Assembly (NCBI GenBank): GCA_030673205.1
Contig: DAOVJP010000074.1
Location: 1 to 6,733 of the forward strand
DNA length: 6,733 nucleotides
Reading direction: 5' to 3'
Origin: Thermoplasmata archaeon
Lineage (GTDB): Archaea; Thermoplasmatota; Thermoplasmata; JAGHBH01
Shown here: positions 5,899-6,733 of the stretch, piece by piece
How positions within the stretch are numbered: position 1 is the stretch's first letter
Layout of the letters: every line of letters begins with the position of its first letter
Notes under the pieces: model-generated
The model's database searches: none
Told to the model about the DNA's origin: nothing
What the model saw: the letters and a program-made list of their open reading frames with translations, nothing else
Position numbers and translations under genes: made by a program

Positions 5899-6495
5899 AT
5901 GGCAGACGAAGAAGAAGAGAACCAAAAGGCCAATCCCGTTGGCATGTACGGGCACATAGGCGAGGCCTGGAAAAGGCCTGGCGAAGGAGACATGAAACAT
6001 CTCCAGTGGGAACGCGGCATCCAGTATAGACACGAGAACTCCTTCGTGCGTGTGGAACATCCCACCAGATTGGACCGAGCACGGACACTGGGCTATCGCG
6101 CCAAACAGGGATTCGTAGTGGTCCGGGCGCGTGTGCGCCGTGGCAGTTTTAGAAAGCACAGGATAAACAAGGGTAGGCGTGCGAAGAGAAAGGGGGAGAA
6201 GAAGATCACCCTCGCGAAGAACCTCCAGCAGGTGGCGGAGGAGAGGACCGCCAAGAGATACCCCAACATGGAGGTGTTGAACTCCTACTGGATATATCAG
6301 GATGGGAAGAACAAATATTACGAGATCATCCTGGTGGACCCACACCACCCCGTTATCAAGAAAGACCCGAAGATCAACTGGATATGCGAGAAACAGCATA
6401 CATCCCGCGTTAACCGCGGTTTGACCTCATCCGGAAAGAAATCCCGTGGATTGAGACACAAGGGCACGGGTGCCGAGAAGGCCAGGGGGAAATAA
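5899..6495 (+). CDS. rpl15e: Large-subunit ribosomal protein L15e (eL15), 198 aa
   Basis: This is a core protein of the archaeal 50S subunit that threads through 23S rRNA. The family signature is plain: GMYGHIGEAWKRP near the N-terminus, WERGIQYRHENSFVRVEHPTRLDRARTLGYRAKQGFVVVRARVRRG, the basic RKHRINKGRRAKR stretch, ERTAKRYPNMEVLNSYWI, then YYEIILVDPHHP, and a basic C-terminal tail rich in Arg, Lys and Gly. Length agrees with archaeal homologues of about 190-200 residues. The acidic N-terminal extension (MADEEEENQ) before the conserved GMYG is somewhat unusual for such a basic protein. A TAG three bases before GTG 5890 limits the start to 5890, 5893 or 5899; the last is chosen because AGGTGAT is a perfectly placed ribosome site. 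The stop is TAA. The ATPase gene follows after 13 bases, suggesting one operon. Confidence 0.97.
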   Translation: MADEEEENQKANPVGMYGHIGEAWKRPGEGDMKHLQWERGIQYRHENSFVRVEHPTRLDRARTLGYRAKQGFVVVRARVRRGSFRKHRINKGRRAKRKGEKKITLAKNLQQVAEERTAKRYPNMEVLNSYWIYQDGKNKYYEIILVDPHHPVIKKDPKINWICEKQHTSRVNRGLTSSGKKSRGLRHKGTGAEKARGK

Positions 6496-6496
6496 C

Positions 6497-6502
6497 GGGG
6501 GG
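6497..6502 (+). promoter_or_regulatory. Shine-Dalgarno for the downstream ATPase
   Basis: A GGGGGG run in the 13-base gap after the L15e stop stands 6 bases before TTG 6509. It is G-rich enough to pair with the anti-Shine-Dalgarno (partly through G-U) and no promoter fits in the gap, so translation depends on the rpl15e transcript. Confidence 0.45.
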
Positions 6503-6508
6503 AAGATA

Positions 6509-6733
6509 TTGCCTGGCCCGGCGTTCATAGGCAGAGAAGAGCAACTTGGACGTTTGGGAGAAGCATACCAAAAGGTGCATGAAAGGGAGGGCTGGACACT
6601 CTTCGTCTTCGGCGAGAGCGGCAGCGGCAAGACAGGCCTTGTGAGACGCTTTGCCGAGATGAACGACATCCCCCTCTACGCATATTCCTATCAACGCCTG
6701 GAAAGACGGCCTTTCACGGCCTGTATCCCCCTG
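6509..6733 (+). CDS. P-loop AAA_16/STAND-type ATPase, N-terminal 75 residues; 3' partial
   Basis: The frame opens at TTG 6509 and is still open at the window edge. It reads PGPAFIGREEQLGRL near the start, the 'xFxGRExEL' entry typical of AAA_16/ORC-like and STAND ATPases, then a hydrophobic strand TLFVFG and a Walker A motif GESGSGKT (residues 35-42), followed by a helix beginning GLVRRFAE. The Walker B and sensor motifs lie outside the window. Such proteins often carry TPR repeats, a DNA-binding domain or a cyclase domain; which applies here cannot be seen. TTG is chosen because it immediately precedes the conserved start and is preceded by a G-rich ribosome site; no ATG or GTG lies nearby in frame. 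It sits 13 bases behind rpl15e with no promoter between, so co-transcription is likely. Confidence 0.8.
   Translation, partial: MPGPAFIGREEQLGRLGEAYQKVHEREGWTLFVFGESGSGKTGLVRRFAEMNDIPLYAYSYQRLERRPFTACIPL

Noticed and set aside
5827..5901. Box C-like motifs (ATGATGG, GTGATGA) suggesting a C/D guide RNA
   Set aside because: No matching D box (CTGA) at a suitable distance, and the second motif is explained by the Shine-Dalgarno and start codon of rpl15e.
5788..6399. 203-codon minus-strand reading frame opposite rpl15e
   Set aside because: It is antisense to a certain ribosomal protein gene, has no family-like motifs and is explained by codon bias.
1..6733. CRISPR array, tRNA/rRNA genes, insertion sequences or attachment sites
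   Set aside because: No regularly spaced repeats, cloverleaf-like sequence, terminal inverted repeats or transposase motifs were seen on either strand.

Overview
The window is about 6.7 kb of archaeal chromosome. The archaeal assignment rests on three things seen here: ribosomal protein L15e (archaeal/eukaryotic only), an archaeal-type D-aminoacyl-tRNA deacylase (DtdA/DTD2), and TATA-type promoters about 25 bp ahead of inferred transcription starts, one of which gives a leaderless mRNA. The G+C-rich coding sequence, frequent ATA/AGG/AGA codons and the style of L15e suggest a Thermoplasmatota-like euryarchaeon. That placement is inference. Two of the four complete or 3'-complete genes with a defined end close with TAG other than L15e and the ATP-grasp gene, so amber does not look strongly avoided.

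Layout. Bases 2-2929 (+) hold the 3' part of a large multidomain protein: the tail of a GAF/PAS-like sensor domain, a helical linker, a PEP-synthase-type ATP-grasp domain (PPDK_N), an uncharacterised conserved block, and a C-terminal Pol-beta-type nucleotidyltransferase. The phosphohistidine and PEP-binding domains of true PEP synthase are missing. Its stop codon overlaps the stop of a convergent calcineurin-like metallophosphoesterase (2926-3777, -). Behind that on the minus strand come dtdA (3886-4731) and a GNAT acetyltransferase/thioredoxin-like fusion of the YoaP type (4778-5566). Each minus-strand gene appears to have its own TATA element, so these three are probably separate or only loosely coupled transcription units.

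A divergent intergenic region (5567-5898) carries back-to-back promoter elements and an unusually long, structured leader for rpl15e (5899-6495, +). Thirteen bases after rpl15e, a P-loop ATPase of the AAA_16 type starts at a TTG (6509) and runs off the window edge, probably co-transcribed with rpl15e.

Most genes are recognisable housekeeping or accessory families and no defence system, CRISPR array, mobile element or structural RNA gene was found. The least understood element is the ATP-grasp/nucleotidyltransferase sensor protein, followed by the L15e leader and a predicted G-quadruplex/hairpin directly after the dtdA stop.
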